A stretch of 64,000 nucleotides of DNA from Sphagnum magellanicum (taxonomy: Eukaryota > Streptophyta > Sphagnopsida > Sphagnales > Sphagnaceae). The first letter of the stretch is position 1. Each line of letters opens with the position of its first letter. The position numbers and the translations under genes were made by a program. Below the pieces are notes generated by a model. The model did not search any database. It was not told where the DNA came from and saw nothing but the letters and a program-made list of their open reading frames with translations. Below, one piece after another: positions 33,286-45,246 of the stretch. The DNA is taken from the NCBI GenBank assembly GCA_021904315.1, contig CM038912.1, positions 24,216,949-24,280,948 on the forward strand, in the 5' to 3' direction.

Positions 33286-35940
33286 ATGGCTTCAGCTTCC
33301 GCCGCCACAACAACAAAGCAGCAAGCGAATACATATCTCATGGAGCCAACAACATCGGATGACGAGACTCAGGTCATGGCAGCAACTTCAGTAGTCACGA
33401 CAAAGCAGCAGCCGATTTTTGATCTCGTGGAGGCAACGAATTCGGATGAAGGGGCGAAGGCTGCTGCAGCAACTTCGGAAGCCACAACCAACCACCAGGC
33501 GAATTTGGATCTCATGGACGCAGCCAAATCGGAGGGCGAGGCGAAGGCCATTACAACAACGTCGGTAGCCAGAACAAACGAGCAGGCGAATTTGGATCTC
33601 CTAGAGGCAGCAAAATCAGATGACGAGGCGAAGGCTGTTGCAGCGCTAACTCAGTCGGGCGTGGATGTGAATTGCCGTGCACATATGCACCCGAACTATA
33701 CGCCACTGCTGAGGGCTATTTTTACGAACAGCCTGAAGGTTGCACGGGTCTTGTTAGCGGAACCCAGGGTCGACGTGAATGCACCTGATACCCGCGGTCG
33801 AACTGCTTTGCATATAGCATCGGCTGGAGCTCTAAGTGCAATAATCCTCTCCCAAAGGACGGATATAGATTGGAATCCCACACACAACGCGGGGGGGACA
33901 CCACTGCATTTACATTCAAGGGTGACGGCTGTAGATACAATCTTCGAGCTGATCAAAGTCAAATCAGTGCAGCTTTTAGCGAGATCCATTGATGGGTTTA
34001 CGGCATTGCATGAACTGGCAGAACAAGAATCACCATTCCCAGCTTGGTTCGTAAATAGACCAACTCCAGAGAGGAGCTGCAAAGTTATCGATGTACTGTT
34101 CGCAGAACTTGAAGTGAGAGGTCATAACTTGGTCACCTTCGTGAATGCCACAGATGTTCTAGACCGAACTGCGCTGCACTACATAGCAGAAGAAGGATCC
34201 GTAGAAATGTTGAAGCACTTGTTGGAAAGGTGCCCTACAGGTATGAGTGTCACTGGTGTTGACTGTCATGGATTTACACCAATTCATTTGGCTGTTCGAA
34301 GGGGACACACGCGCGTGGTAGAATTGCTTCTTACCGTGCCGAGCATGGATGCGAATGTTGCCGCTACTGTAAATGCGTCCACTCCAAGTGGACTCAAGCC
34401 ATGGGAGTCCGATCATTTCGCTCTGTGTAGGCCAAATTTGCTCTTAAAAGCACCCGAGAAGCTACCCCCTGCAGGCAACCTCACACCTCTACATTTAGCT
34501 GCCATGGATGGGCACACGGAAATAGTGGAATTACTTCTGAAGTGGGAAGGGATCCTTGTGGCTCAAGTGGACACGAAAGGACTTTCACCATTTGACTATT
34601 CTCTACAGAATGGTCACTTGGGGGTGGTGAAGCTGTTGCTAGAGAAATTAGAGAAAGTAGGAGAGCCATTCACGCTCTGCGACAAATGGCTTGCTCCACT
34701 TGACCATTCCTTACAGAAAGGTCACTGGGAGATGGTGAAACTTTTGCTAGAGAAAGGGGAGCCATTCACTCCCCTCAACTGCGAGAAGCAAATGAGTATG
34801 TTTGAGAACTTACTCAGTATGGCCACAGAGGATGATAAGAAGAAAAGAGCAATTCAATTCTTGCAGATATTAGGTTTGAGAACACAAACATTTGCTGAAA
34901 CTAGCACCCAATCCTCCAGCCATGAGAGCATGTTATTAGCTGTAGCTGCAAGCAAGAATTACTCCCCAATGATCCGATATGTTTTGAAGTGGCATCCAGA
35001 GGTGGATGCAAATGCTGCAATTCAATTGGATGCTCACCAAGACCTGGTCGCGTCACCTCTTCATTTTGCTGCTCTGGGAGGCCATGTGGAAGCTGTAAAA
35101 GAACTTTTGCTTCATCACAACCTGGATGTCAACACCAAGGACAACAAGAATAGGACGCCATTGTTGTGTGCTATCAAAGGAGACAACTTGCGAGTCGTGA
35201 AAACCTTGTGTTTTGGTGATCCAGCAAATCGTATCAGGGCCACCGAAGAATATACAGATGGCCGAAGTCCCCTCCAAATTGCTACAGAAGCCAACATGAA
35301 AGAGATTGAGAAGGTGTTGCTAGAGCGACCTGAGGTGAAAGATTTTGTGGACAGATTATACAGGGATAGGCAAGTGTTTGTGGATGCTGCAAATGCTCTT
35401 CTGGTTGGTGCAGCATTGATTGCAACTGTCACTTTTGCAGGTTGGTTAACACCCCCTCTAGGCTACATTCCAGACTACGAGTTCTCACAACCCTTTCCTG
35501 CCCCACCTCAGACACCAGAATCATATGCTGCAGTGAAGAACCACGCAACTGTCAAGGCATTTTGGGTGTTCAACAGCCTCTCTTTCTTTTTAGCCATTGC
35601 AACAGTCTTGGCCAGTGCAGAGGCAGCCTTGCCAAGCCTCCGACACAAGTTCATTGGAAGACAAGTCGAACATGTAGAGGGACTCCTCATACGAGCTACC
35701 ATTCTTTTAATGATCTCAGTGGTTTGTGTGCTAGGTTCTTTTGCAAGTGCTGGCTTTGCAGTGCTTCCTCCTCTCCTAAAATACGATACTAGTATGATCA
35801 TCACAGTTTGTTTAGGTGTAACATTTTGCATTTTCACTCTTGCAAGAATCTTATGGAAAATTGCAACCCCAATTCGCATGCGATTCCTAAAGACTTCAAC
35901 AACAATGACAGGTGGTGGTGATGCAACTGGTTTACCATGA
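33286..35940 (+). CDS. Ankyrin-repeat protein with C-terminal PGG-type membrane domain (intact gene A)
   Basis: An uninterrupted 884-codon frame with no need for introns. Residues 9-124 are four tandem 29-residue repeats, the last running into the first ankyrin repeat. About twelve ankyrin repeats follow to about residue 680. Clear ones start at DRTALHYIAEEGSVEML, GFTPIHLAVRRGHTRVVELL, NLTPLHLAAMDGHTEIVELL and ASPLHFAALGGHVEAVKELL. From about residue 686 comes a DRLYRDRQ segment and then four hydrophobic helices (about 703-722, 760-782, 803-828, 835-857). This is the layout of PGG-domain ankyrin proteins such as ACD6, with PLG in place of the usual PGG triplet. The known relatives are plasma- or endomembrane proteins in defence and cell-death signalling; a similar role here is inference. 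The start follows GACC, fits the conserved position in copies B and C, and precedes the first repeat. Copies B and C are broken, so this is the only gene in the window that looks functional. Confidence 0.88.
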   Translation: MASASAATTTKQQANTYLMEPTTSDDETQVMAATSVVTTKQQPIFDLVEATNSDEGAKAAAATSEATTNHQANLDLMDAAKSEGEAKAITTTSVARTNEQANLDLLEAAKSDDEAKAVAALTQSGVDVNCRAHMHPNYTPLLRAIFTNSLKVARVLLAEPRVDVNAPDTRGRTALHIASAGALSAIILSQRTDIDWNPTHNAGGTPLHLHSRVTAVDTIFELIKVKSVQLLARSIDGFTALHELAEQESPFPAWFVNRPTPERSCKVIDVLFAELEVRGHNLVTFVNATDVLDRTALHYIAEEGSVEMLKHLLERCPTGMSVTGVDCHGFTPIHLAVRRGHTRVVELLLTVPSMDANVAATVNASTPSGLKPWESDHFALCRPNLLLKAPEKLPPAGNLTPLHLAAMDGHTEIVELLLKWEGILVAQVDTKGLSPFDYSLQNGHLGVVKLLLEKLEKVGEPFTLCDKWLAPLDHSLQKGHWEMVKLLLEKGEPFTPLNCEKQMSMFENLLSMATEDDKKKRAIQFLQILGLRTQTFAETSTQSSSHESMLLAVAASKNYSPMIRYVLKWHPEVDANAAIQLDAHQDLVASPLHFAALGGHVEAVKELLLHHNLDVNTKDNKNRTPLLCAIKGDNLRVVKTLCFGDPANRIRATEEYTDGRSPLQIATEANMKEIEKVLLERPEVKDFVDRLYRDRQVFVDAANALLVGAALIATVTFAGWLTPPLGYIPDYEFSQPFPAPPQTPESYAAVKNHATVKAFWVFNSLSFFLAIATVLASAEAALPSLRHKFIGRQVEHVEGLLIRATILLMISVVCVLGSFASAGFAVLPPLLKYDTSMIITVCLGVTFCIFTLARILWKIATPIRMRFLKTSTTMTGGGDATGLP

Positions 35941-37298
35941 ATTTATTGGACAGCATGCTTATTCAATAGAAGTTGAAGGTCTCTTATAATTAGGCTTGAA
36001 TCTTGTAGGTAAGGTCAGTTTGTGGTCAGTCTCTCCTGCCACATTGCTTAGGCTTTTTATGTGATGGCCTAATAGAGCTCTTGGAACCATTTTACTTTCT
36101 TCAGCAATATACATCTATAATTATCTTGCATTCACTGTTATTTTGGGAGGTTTATTTTTGTTGCAAGTGCTCCTACTTGGCTTTATTCATCAATATTTTT
36201 TTATCATGTTGTGGGAAGTTCGGGGGATCAACACAATACCTCCAATGTATGTGTTGTGGAAACTGGAGATTGTTTGGAGAAACAGAGATGCCAATCCTCT
36301 GTGTTCCAATTGAGAATGTCTCTAAAATCAGTCTTGCAATAAGTTTGTGCGGTTGGTGTACTGATTCTCCATAGCCATACACTGCAGGCCAGAATATGAT
36401 TCAAACTCTAGGACAAATTTCAGACAATGTGGAACTCTCAGAATTGATGTGGCACAAACCCTTGTTTGCTGTGGACATTCCACCTGTGTCATTCATCATC
36501 ATTATTCTACATTCTCGTGACTCTATTCTTGTCAGAGTCCTCACTGGCCTTCATCTGTCATGACTTCATTGGAATGCATGCAAATGATAGAAAATTCAAG
36601 AAAGGAGTAAAATTCACAAGAAAGCCCTGCAGAAGGGCATTCAGAAATGTTTGTGTTCTCATATGGACCTAACATTCGAAATTCTTGAATCAATTTTGCT
36701 CGACTCCATGTGGTGCATCTCTGAGCACTACAAGTACGGCTCAAGCTCAGCTCAAAGAATGAAATATGGTACATGTAGATTTTCCTTATGTCCAGTTAAG
36801 TAGAGCTCCTACACAAGTGGTAAGCCCCTGATTACTCTCTCACCTTTTGACACCGATATGCTAACTGAAGCTGCTTGATAAAGGGGGAAAATATGAGTGT
36901 TTCAGACACTGGGGTTCAGAAAGTCAGAAAAACTTCCAGAGTCCTTCACCAGTGAGCAACCTGGGGAGCCTGAACCCAAGATGCCCAAGAAATCCCATAG
37001 CAATGGCAGCTGCACAGTAGATCCGAAAATGTGGTCGAAGGTGCCACGCAAAACTGAGTCAGAAGGCCTGAAAGGATCCCGATCTCTGTTGAGAAACCAA
37101 TCCACTGGAGAACATTGTGGTATAGAAATCTCATGATGAATTATATATACTCATTTCTTCGGTAGAGCTGCAAAAGACTACATACTTGACTGCATGTAGT
37201 TCTTTCCCTTGGCTTGAGGTTCTTTGGGTTATGTGCAGCAATGTGTTTCAGATTGTGTTGTTATGCACAAACCACACTTTAGTAAAACCCATCCTCTA
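35941..37298. repeat. 3' flank of gene A, duplicated after copy B
   Basis: This interval matches 47898-49249 with few differences. I counted about 7 changes in the first ~190 bp. It probably holds the 3' untranslated region, but a polyadenylation signal could not be pinpointed. The small open frames in it are not supported as genes. Unlike the following block it has no copy at the left end of the window. Confidence 0.75.
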
Positions 37299-40200
37299 TC
37301 TTGCTTAAGCAGGGGAGTATTGTGAGGCTAACAAGTATGCAGGAAGGTGCAAGCAAATTGACACCAAAGGATGAGGAAACAGGAAGAGTGAGTTTCTAGA
37401 ACTCAGTAACCTGAAGGGTTCTATCAGGTATCCAATGACCACTGTGGCCACTGGAATGTCGGGGGGTAGGACTACTACATGTAAAAGGATTCTGCATCGC
37501 AATAAAGCTGTAATAATATGCAAAGATAAAATTATCAAGAAACCCTCATAAGGGAGAAATCATTTGCTAAAAAAGAAACCTTGTATGCACAGAGTCTCAT
37601 ATTAGCTTCCTTTTTGTTACAAACTGATGCAGTAGACTTCAAAGGCGCTGAGTAACTTTTCTAATAAAACCAGTGTTCTAATCATAATAACATTCATGTT
37701 TCCTTCCTGTGCTCAGAAGACATCAATTTTGGAGCATGGTGGATGGTGGTGTGTTGATTATTCCTAGTTCCAAAATACACATGTGATTTGGCAATGATAT
37801 CCTATTACAATCCAAGAATTCCGCATACTTACATGGGAACAAAGCACCTTGATGCAACAGTTTGATGGACATTGTTACCTCTCTTTGGTTTTTCTATTGG
37901 AAAAATTGTTAGTGGCTTTTTTTTTCTGTCAATGATTCGTGAAGATGGTGGCTATGAGCAATGCTACAACACTGTCTGAATTAAGCTAACACCTTTGCAC
38001 TGCCAATAGAAGAACCAATTGCCCTAAGATTTTCTCCCAACATGTGACCCCATTAAGTCCAAATGCAACAAGGATATGGCACATCCAGATTATAATTACA
38101 CCAGCAGATTTTTGTTAAACTGCTAGTGTAACTTCACAAGAGCAGAAAGGACTTTGGAGAATCACATCATTGCAAGGGACAAAAATGTACTACCTGGAAT
38201 GGTCAACCCCGCTACCCATTCTGTTGGGTAAGGTGACAGGTGAGCCAGATGATGAAGATTATGTCATATAATGAGGTCAAGAAAATGACATAATCTTCTG
38301 CCACCCCGGACCTTAATGTTGCTTAGAATCCACCTTGTGGATCAATGGTGTCAGTGAGCTTCCATGTGTGGAGAAACTAGAGCAGAGTGTGTTGTTGGGC
38401 TATTTAGGACCCTCTGGAGAAATGGTCACAACTTCCAACAGAGTACAACCCATTTTGAAGGACTGACAATGGGACCCTGCATGGCTGCTGCTTCAGGAAC
38501 TTCAGAAGGTCAAGTGCCCCAGGGCAAGACCAAATAAAGAGAAGATTTCTAGATCCTTGAAAATTCGAAAACAATTATCACGGATTTGAGTGGACACAAC
38601 CTGAGGTCCTTCAGAGAACAGGCTTCCAAGTGTTGCTGCAAGGTTTGATTTTCAGGTGAGGATTGGTGGTGTTGAAGGTGATGAGAAACGAAGATTGTTG
38701 ATAATGATGATGATGATACAAATGGACCAGGATTCACACCCCAGTTGCTGGTCTTGCTCAGAAACATTTGCTATATTTCCAATTTTGCCAAAGAAGGTCA
38801 AGAAGTACTTCCAGCTTAAAAATTTGTTGGCTTGCAATTTGAGCAGGTGCACAAACTGGGTTCAAATTGCTCCATTGAAAAGGGGCACTCATTCTGGCAA
38901 AGGGATGTGAACAACAAAACCAAGTCCGATGGTGGTGGGTACCATGCAACTTCCGGTTTTAATGAATTCTATTGCTAGAATCCTCAACAATCCAGTGTAA
39001 CAACTCAAGAACTGCACCAAATTGGAGGATTAGAAATGTAAACTCAAACTCCTTGATTAACATAGAGAGAAGTTCCATGTGGGTAGTGTGGCCTTTGTGT
39101 GGGTGGGAGCCCAAGTGCAGAGAATGCTCACTAGGTGATGCAAGAAGAGCAATGACATTTATTTACCTGATGACACCATCTTCAGAGTTTCAAGGACTTT
39201 CTATTCCAACAACTGCTCAATTTCCTTTCAATCAGAAACTCACTGAACTGAACAACATATTATTCGAAAGCCTGCATTTCAATGACTTAGAATGATTGTG
39301 TTTTTTTTGCATCTCTATGTCTCTTGTGCAGCAGCTGCCGTACTACTGAGGTTGGTCAGTCCATAAACACAAATTTTCACATCCAATTTCTCCAACCCTT
39401 TTTCTTCATTTTTTCCAGATCATTGATTCATTTGCATGGATGCCAAGAATTTGGCTAGAGTTATTGAAAATGACCAAATATGTCATCAATGATCATCCCA
39501 CTCATATGTGAAGCATTCCACCATTTAGATGAGACTTTCTAACGTTAACACTAGTAATGCAATGTCATGATGGCTCATAAGGCTTGTATAGGCCTTTCAT
39601 GTTGGTGTTCTTTTTTGATAAATAAATGCAATTGAAATGTAAGGATCAAGCCCTTCTTTCCCATATTTGGCCCTGAAAATGAGTTCAGGTTTCTAGGTCA
39701 GAAGAGGGTCTTTGAAGCACTACTGGGAGGTCAACTTGGGTCAAAACATTTTGTGATCCTCCTTTCAATTGCTTTGATTTTCTCTCTTATGTAAATAACA
39801 TAGTATAGTGAATTTTTTTATAAATGAAGAGAATAGTTTTATTGATTGGGTTTTGTTTTGGGCAGGGTAGTCGAGTGGAATGCACACCCTCCTAGCACAA
39901 AAGAAGAAAAGAAACAAGTGCAAAAATAGTTACAAGAAGACCGTACCTTCACAAGGTAAGTGACAATACCATATAATGCAAGTAGCTTGCCACTCACTTC
40001 TAAATGCTAGCCCACGTCCCTTAGTGAAAAAATTAAATTAAATTACATCTTCTTTTGGAAGACCTCATGTAGTAGACAAAGTAACATTTAAGTACTAAGT
40101 AAATTCATGACTTGTCTAATTTTCAAAGTTTTGAACATTTTTAAGGTCTAGGTGACCATGAATGAAATGCCATATTATTTGCTTGAGCAGATATAGTCAG

Positions 40201-40640
40201 TTTAAAATTAGGCAGATTTTCAATGGCCCCCATACCACTAATGAAGAAGGCAGTGAATTTTGTTTACTATGTAGTTTTTTGGCCGGTATATACATGGTAT
40301 AGGTAATGGTGTTAAGGACCATATCACATGGGTATCTAAGTCTAAAGGAATTGGGGTCCATATTTGGATTAGGTGGGTATGAAAAAGTTGACATGTACTA
40401 CCATTTATCATATGACCCTATAACAGAATGTGATTTACCACATTCTACTAGTTGCCCTTAGTTGCTATGTGGCTGGTATGGGTTGCATGTGACAATGTAT
40501 CTTAGGATTTTCTATGGGCACGTATTGCTCGAGTGTTGAGTTACTTGAAGATGAGTTAGAAGAGGCTGGTTACTTGGATCTAGTATAGTTTTAGATTGCA
40601 TTTAGTAATGTTTATTTTTTTTGTTGGAAATTATTAAATT
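37299..40640. repeat. Copy D2 of the 3.3-kb downstream block
   Basis: The block is collinear with 731-4056 and 49250-52592. The purine tract before TATTGTGAGG carries CAGGGGAG rather than GAGGGGAG, and the TG of the LTR-like start is TA here. Open frames common to the three copies are disrupted independently by indels, so none is annotated as coding. Confidence 0.85.
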
Positions 40641-42820
40641 TGAAGATAGAATTTGCTTTTCACATAATAAAAAAGTTGACATTTAATATATTTCAATATT
40701 AGTCTCTCAATATCTATCTACATATCATTATCTAACTAATTACAAATTTTGTTTTACTCATATTCTAATGTACATAAAGTTGACTATTTGCCCAACACTC
40801 AGAACATTTGGAACTTGAGAGAGATGGGAGGGTGAATACTTTGTTACATTTCAACAAAAATAAATAATTTGAACTTTCTTACATTTCCTTCTTCCAACAC
40901 TGTTTTCCCCAGTCTGGAAAAGGAAAATTTTGCAACAAATCTTGAAGACAGATAAAATGAACCTGCGAATTTCTACAGAAGTGAACAAGCTTGGCTTAGT
41001 TCCAAAATAAACATCTGGAAGCAAGCACGCACAAAAACATTTAAAATAAAATAAAATGGTAGTTCTAAGTTTAACTTCAAAACTTGATAACCTTGTTGTA
41101 GCTAAAATGGCCCTGGGTCCATAATCATTGGCATGGACATTTTTGTGATTATTTGCAAGAGTTGCAATGCCCATCAGCATCACTTCATCTTGTTGATGCT
41201 ACACGAAGATAGTCATATTTATTTATATCCTCACTCAAAGGTGATGATCACAACGAATGTTTTTGATGAAGTTTGATCCTTGGATCCCAAGGATGGAGTT
41301 CAACTCCTTTATCATCAAGCTACAGCAAACTACCTCACTTGTTTAAGGGGCATGAAGGTTGCAGAAGGGGGAAATTTCAGGAAGGAAGGTGTTTTTCATG
41401 TTCACTGGTGCAATTTGATTTGATTTTTTTTCTTTTTCTTGAACTTATCATTCAATATGTCCAAACTATCTTAAATAGTGTACTAGGGTAGGCAGAAAGT
41501 TGTGTCAAGTTGTGTGGTGTAATTATGTTTAGTTTTTTGCCTCCAACTTTCCCTCTTTGTTTGCATTTCTGAAAAGTTGTGATAACTTAAGGCATTTGTG
41601 ATTCTCACAATCCTATCTTGTGCACAAGACAAAAGGCACATCAACTACACAACAGGTTTGCTGGAGGTAACAAATTCAAGGTTTCAAGTTTCAACCCCCC
41701 TAAATATACATAATCAAATGCCAAATTCAGGATGTGCCCAACCTAGGAAGTCTAGTAAGATCGAATCCAGTCTATCACTGCATAGAAGTTTAAAGTGTCA
41801 ACTTTGTGAACATAATTATGGAATGCCAATATTAAGAGATGTCAAAAGACCATTTTCACAATGCTGAGACTAGTTTTTGGGTCTATAGGAATAAATAACA
41901 AAAGAAGAAGAAGATCAAAGAGAAAGAGAAAAAGAAAAAGTAAGAAAATAAAATAAGAAAGCAGAAATATATTTGTGAGGGCGGGAAAAAAAAGAGGGCA
42001 GTGACAAAGTGGGAATTTTTTTAACTAACATAATTGCATCCAACTAATGAAACTGAGAATAGATTCCGTCAAATTGGTCCATTGGTACGATGAATCTCGT
42101 TAGATCGACACCAATGCACCAATAAATAAAGAGGTTTTCTCAAAGGTAAAAGTTTAACCAAAAAATGTTATTGATTTTGTCAAGAGATAAAAGTTTAGCC
42201 AAAAAATTAAAAAGTTTTGCCAAAAGATGAAAGTTTAACAAAAAAAAATAAAATAAAATTGTTAAGAATTAATGTTTAGCTTAAAAATAGATATTTTGGT
42301 GAGATAGAAGTTTAACCAAGAAAAGATAAAAGTTTTGCTAGAAAAAAATAAAAAGTTTTGTCAAGAGATTAAAAAACATAAAAGTTTAGTTAAAAATAAA
42401 AAAGTTTCGCCAAAAGGTACACATGTTTAGACATAAAAAATATATAAGCTTTGTCAAGAATCAAAGGTTTACCCAAGAAAAGATAAAAGCTTGAGCCTAC
42501 AGAATAAAAGTTTAGCCAATAAAAAAATAAAGAATAAATAGGTAAGTAAGAGGAGGGTTTCAAATTTTAGTTGGTAGGTACCGTTAAGATGTAAGTTAGT
42601 AGGAGAATCAGGTCAATAAGATAGTTAGGTCAATAGGGCAACTAGGTCCAAACGTACTATGAGGGTGAAAGCTGAGAAAACAACAGCTCCAAAACAAATT
42701 CATTGATCAAAAACCAAAAATAAATAAATAATTGAAGTTGGATGAAAAAGAGTAGCCCATCTCATGGATACAACGGATAATTGGTGCATTGGTGGGTGCT
42801 GGTTCACTTTGGGCCAATTT
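40641..42820. repeat. Spacer block U2 ahead of copy B
   Basis: This block matches 52593-54566 in the same orientation. It contains AT-rich spacer sequence, a purine-rich AAGAAG/AAAGAG run near 41900-41960, a minisatellite (42120-42540) and the GGTGCTGGTTCACTTTGGGCC motif at 42795-42815. A minus-strand frame of 110 codons (40851-41183) is only partly preserved in the second copy and has no recognised motif. Confidence 0.75.
42120..42540. repeat. Degenerate AAAAGTTTAGCCAAGA-type minisatellite ahead of copy B
   Basis: These are the same units as at 31490-32100, about fifteen of them, more diverged. Confidence 0.8.
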
Positions 42821-42824
42821 TGCA

Positions 42825-44643
42825 AGGTTGCTCCAGGGGGATGCTACTCAAGTCAATGACAGGTGGGGTGGGGACATTATTTACCGCATTAGTCGGTACT
42901 TTTTAGTATGTCAGGTGTTGTTAACGTTAAAGAGTACCAACTAGTGCAGAAGCTGGAATCAAAGAAAGGGTTACAGGCTTTGGTACTAGAAAAGTCAATT
43001 GTGATAGTCACCTGAACGAGAACAACAAATTAAATGTGGAAAGCCTGGAATACGTTCTGACAAAAATTGGGTTCCGGGACTACTTTATACACATTACCCC
43101 AAACTGAAACAAAGTTGAAACAATCTTTTACAATATCAGCTAGAAGTAATCAAATCTAGAGACCTAAAGACGCCCACAAATTTATACTTATGAACTATGT
43201 TGCAACATTGCAAAGGGAGTTAGATGTTAATGAAATAATGATTGCATTGGTGCTGTGTGCAAATGCATTAGGCCTAATGAATAGGAATAAGGCAAGGGTG
43301 CATAGTTCTCCAAGGGAGACATAATTTCCCCCTGAGGAAGGAGGATTCTTAGAGCGTTGAAAAAGTTGGGAAGTCTTGAGGGGAGGTTGGTTGCCCCACG
43401 GAAAAGATAGTTCCCCAAGGGAGGCAGGTTGCTTTGTGGAGAGGCAGGTTGCCCTAAGCAAATATTCATGCCTCAGGGAGAGGATTTGTTGGTGGACTGT
43501 TTTTGAGATAACTTTATGTGTTTTCATTGAGAACATTGTCTTCTGCTGAAAGGGGGAAAATGTTTTGTTTCCTTAAGGAGGTATCTGAATATGAATGTTG
43601 TTGGGAACATGTTGGGACCTAAGAAGTGGGATGGGTAATGGTGGCCAAACAAAAAAAAAACTTGGAAATTTAGTAAGGCAACGTTGAGATTTTGCCAAGT
43701 AGAGCAAGTTGAGGGAAGTGATGGGTGATGTTTAATCGAACCGGGGCAACCTGGTTTAGTTAACCAAGGAGGGCTTATTAAGCGAAAGCGAGACCATGGG
43801 CCTCTAGGTCAAGTCATCCAAGTCAGCATCAGTGAAACAACCCCCATGACTACACTAGTCCCATTTTGGATGGAGGACAATTCATCCACCGACTTTGGGT
43901 TGGCCAATAACTTGCAACAGCTTCATTTTGGGTGGGTTTAAAACAAATCCCCTTTTTTGAACCTTTTTTTTTCAAACTTGTTTTACAAAACTAGTACCCC
44001 CATTTTAAGCCCTGCAATCCTTTTTCCTGTTCGCTTTGCATTTTTGGTGGGCCCAACACTTTAGTGTGAAGTGTTTCTAGGAGCAACGCACGCAAATCCA
44101 TCTCCAGTGCCATCACTCGTTTTCAATCTGAGCTCCATTGTGTGATATAAACATTTGTTCTAATGTGAGCTCCATCATGCCATTGCCATCACTTATGTCG
44201 TCGGTTACATTCTACACCCTACCGCTTGTGTTAGTTATTTTTATTTTCTTTTAAGTCACTAGATTTGAATACTTCTAGCTGATATTGTAAAAGACTGTTT
44301 CAACTTTGTTTCAGTTTGGGGTAGTGTGTACAAAGTAGTCCAGGAACCCAATAATGGTCAGAACGTATTCCAGGCCGTTCCACATTTAATTTGTTATCCT
44401 CATTCAGTGTTTGCCTGCAGCTTCCACTTTTGTGATGCCTATGCCACAGGTGATTATCTCAACTGACTGTTCTAGTACCGCACACTGTAAGCCTTTCTTT
44501 GATTCCCGCTTTTACACTAGTTGGTACTTTTTAATCTCAACAACACCTAACATATTAAAGAGTACCAACTAATGTGGTAAATAATGTCCCCACCCCACCT
44601 GTCAGGGACTTGACTGGCATCTCCCCCCATGACCAACCTTGCA
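42825..44643. repeat. Inverted duplication of the upstream block around a transposon
   Basis: Positions 42825-43091 are the reverse complement of 44327-44643, with small deletions, and the pairing continues into the terminal repeats of the element between them. The right arm is the normal conserved block of all copies. The left arm is extra and is absent at the sister site near 54566. The whole unit could fold as a hairpin with arms of roughly 300 bp and a loop of about 1.1 kb. It sits 600 bp before the start of copy B. Confidence 0.85.
43092..44326. mobile_element. Terminal-inverted-repeat DNA element, ~1.24 kb
   Basis: The ends CATTACCCCAAACTGAAAC and GTTTCAGTTTGGGGTAGTG are inverted repeats that stay paired for about 57 bp (43092-43150 with 44268-44326). 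A second copy begins with CACTACCCC at 54573. The start recalls CACTA elements, but flanking TA dinucleotides would equally suit a Tc1/mariner boundary, and the true target duplication cannot be read because the flanks are themselves inverted. The gene A and C upstream regions serve as unoccupied sites. No transposase frame is visible, so it is non-autonomous. Confidence 0.7.
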
Positions 44644-45246
44644 AAATTGCAAGAGTGGTCCATTTGATATGTATTCAGATGGAATTGTCATTTGCTTATT
44701 ACCAGTAGGTACCCATGAGTTTTCCCCACTTGGCGAAAAACAATTTGGAAAAATTAGAGATATTCTGTTCTTTAGTGGAAATTCAAGACAAAAAAAACCT
44801 CTAGTTTTTTGGAAAATCAGCAAGTTCAGCTACCTGACAAAAAAAATTTAAACCCTGCTCACTAAACTATTTTGGGTTTATGGAAGTTGAATGAAGTACC
44901 ATTCGAGACGTATTTGGTGTGAAAAATGTACTTGATGAATATGAGAAAAATATTGAAAAGGTACAAAGCTCATCCCCCTTTAATGGTAAACGTGTTATTG
45001 TCAATTGATTTAACAGTTCCATGCTACTGTCAGGAGCTAGGGAATCACTGTACAACTTCTGCCCGATTTGGTTTGATAGCCTCTCCTTCCTCCTTCTCCA
45101 TATTTCAAGTTCGGCACACCTGATCCACTCTGGAATCCTCACGCGCATTCTTCAATTTTCAAGAGAAGATTGAGCAGTGAGTAGCAAAATCGGTAGTCTT
45201 CTCTTCACCTCTCTTTGTTCAAGTAGCGGTCTTACCTTACGTGATC
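44644..45246 (+). promoter_or_regulatory. Promoter-proximal block of copy B
   Basis: The block is homologous to 32680-33285. The TATAAAAA of gene A is replaced by an A-rich sequence, and the upstream frame is cut short. GATC rather than GACC precedes the ATG. It is probably weakened or inactive, but that is inference. Confidence 0.4.

Noticed and set aside
35442..35879. Long alternative frames inside gene A (plus and minus) and the same in copy B
   Set aside because: They are out-of-frame shadows of the membrane-domain coding sequence. Their similarity between A and B only reflects the conserved tract.
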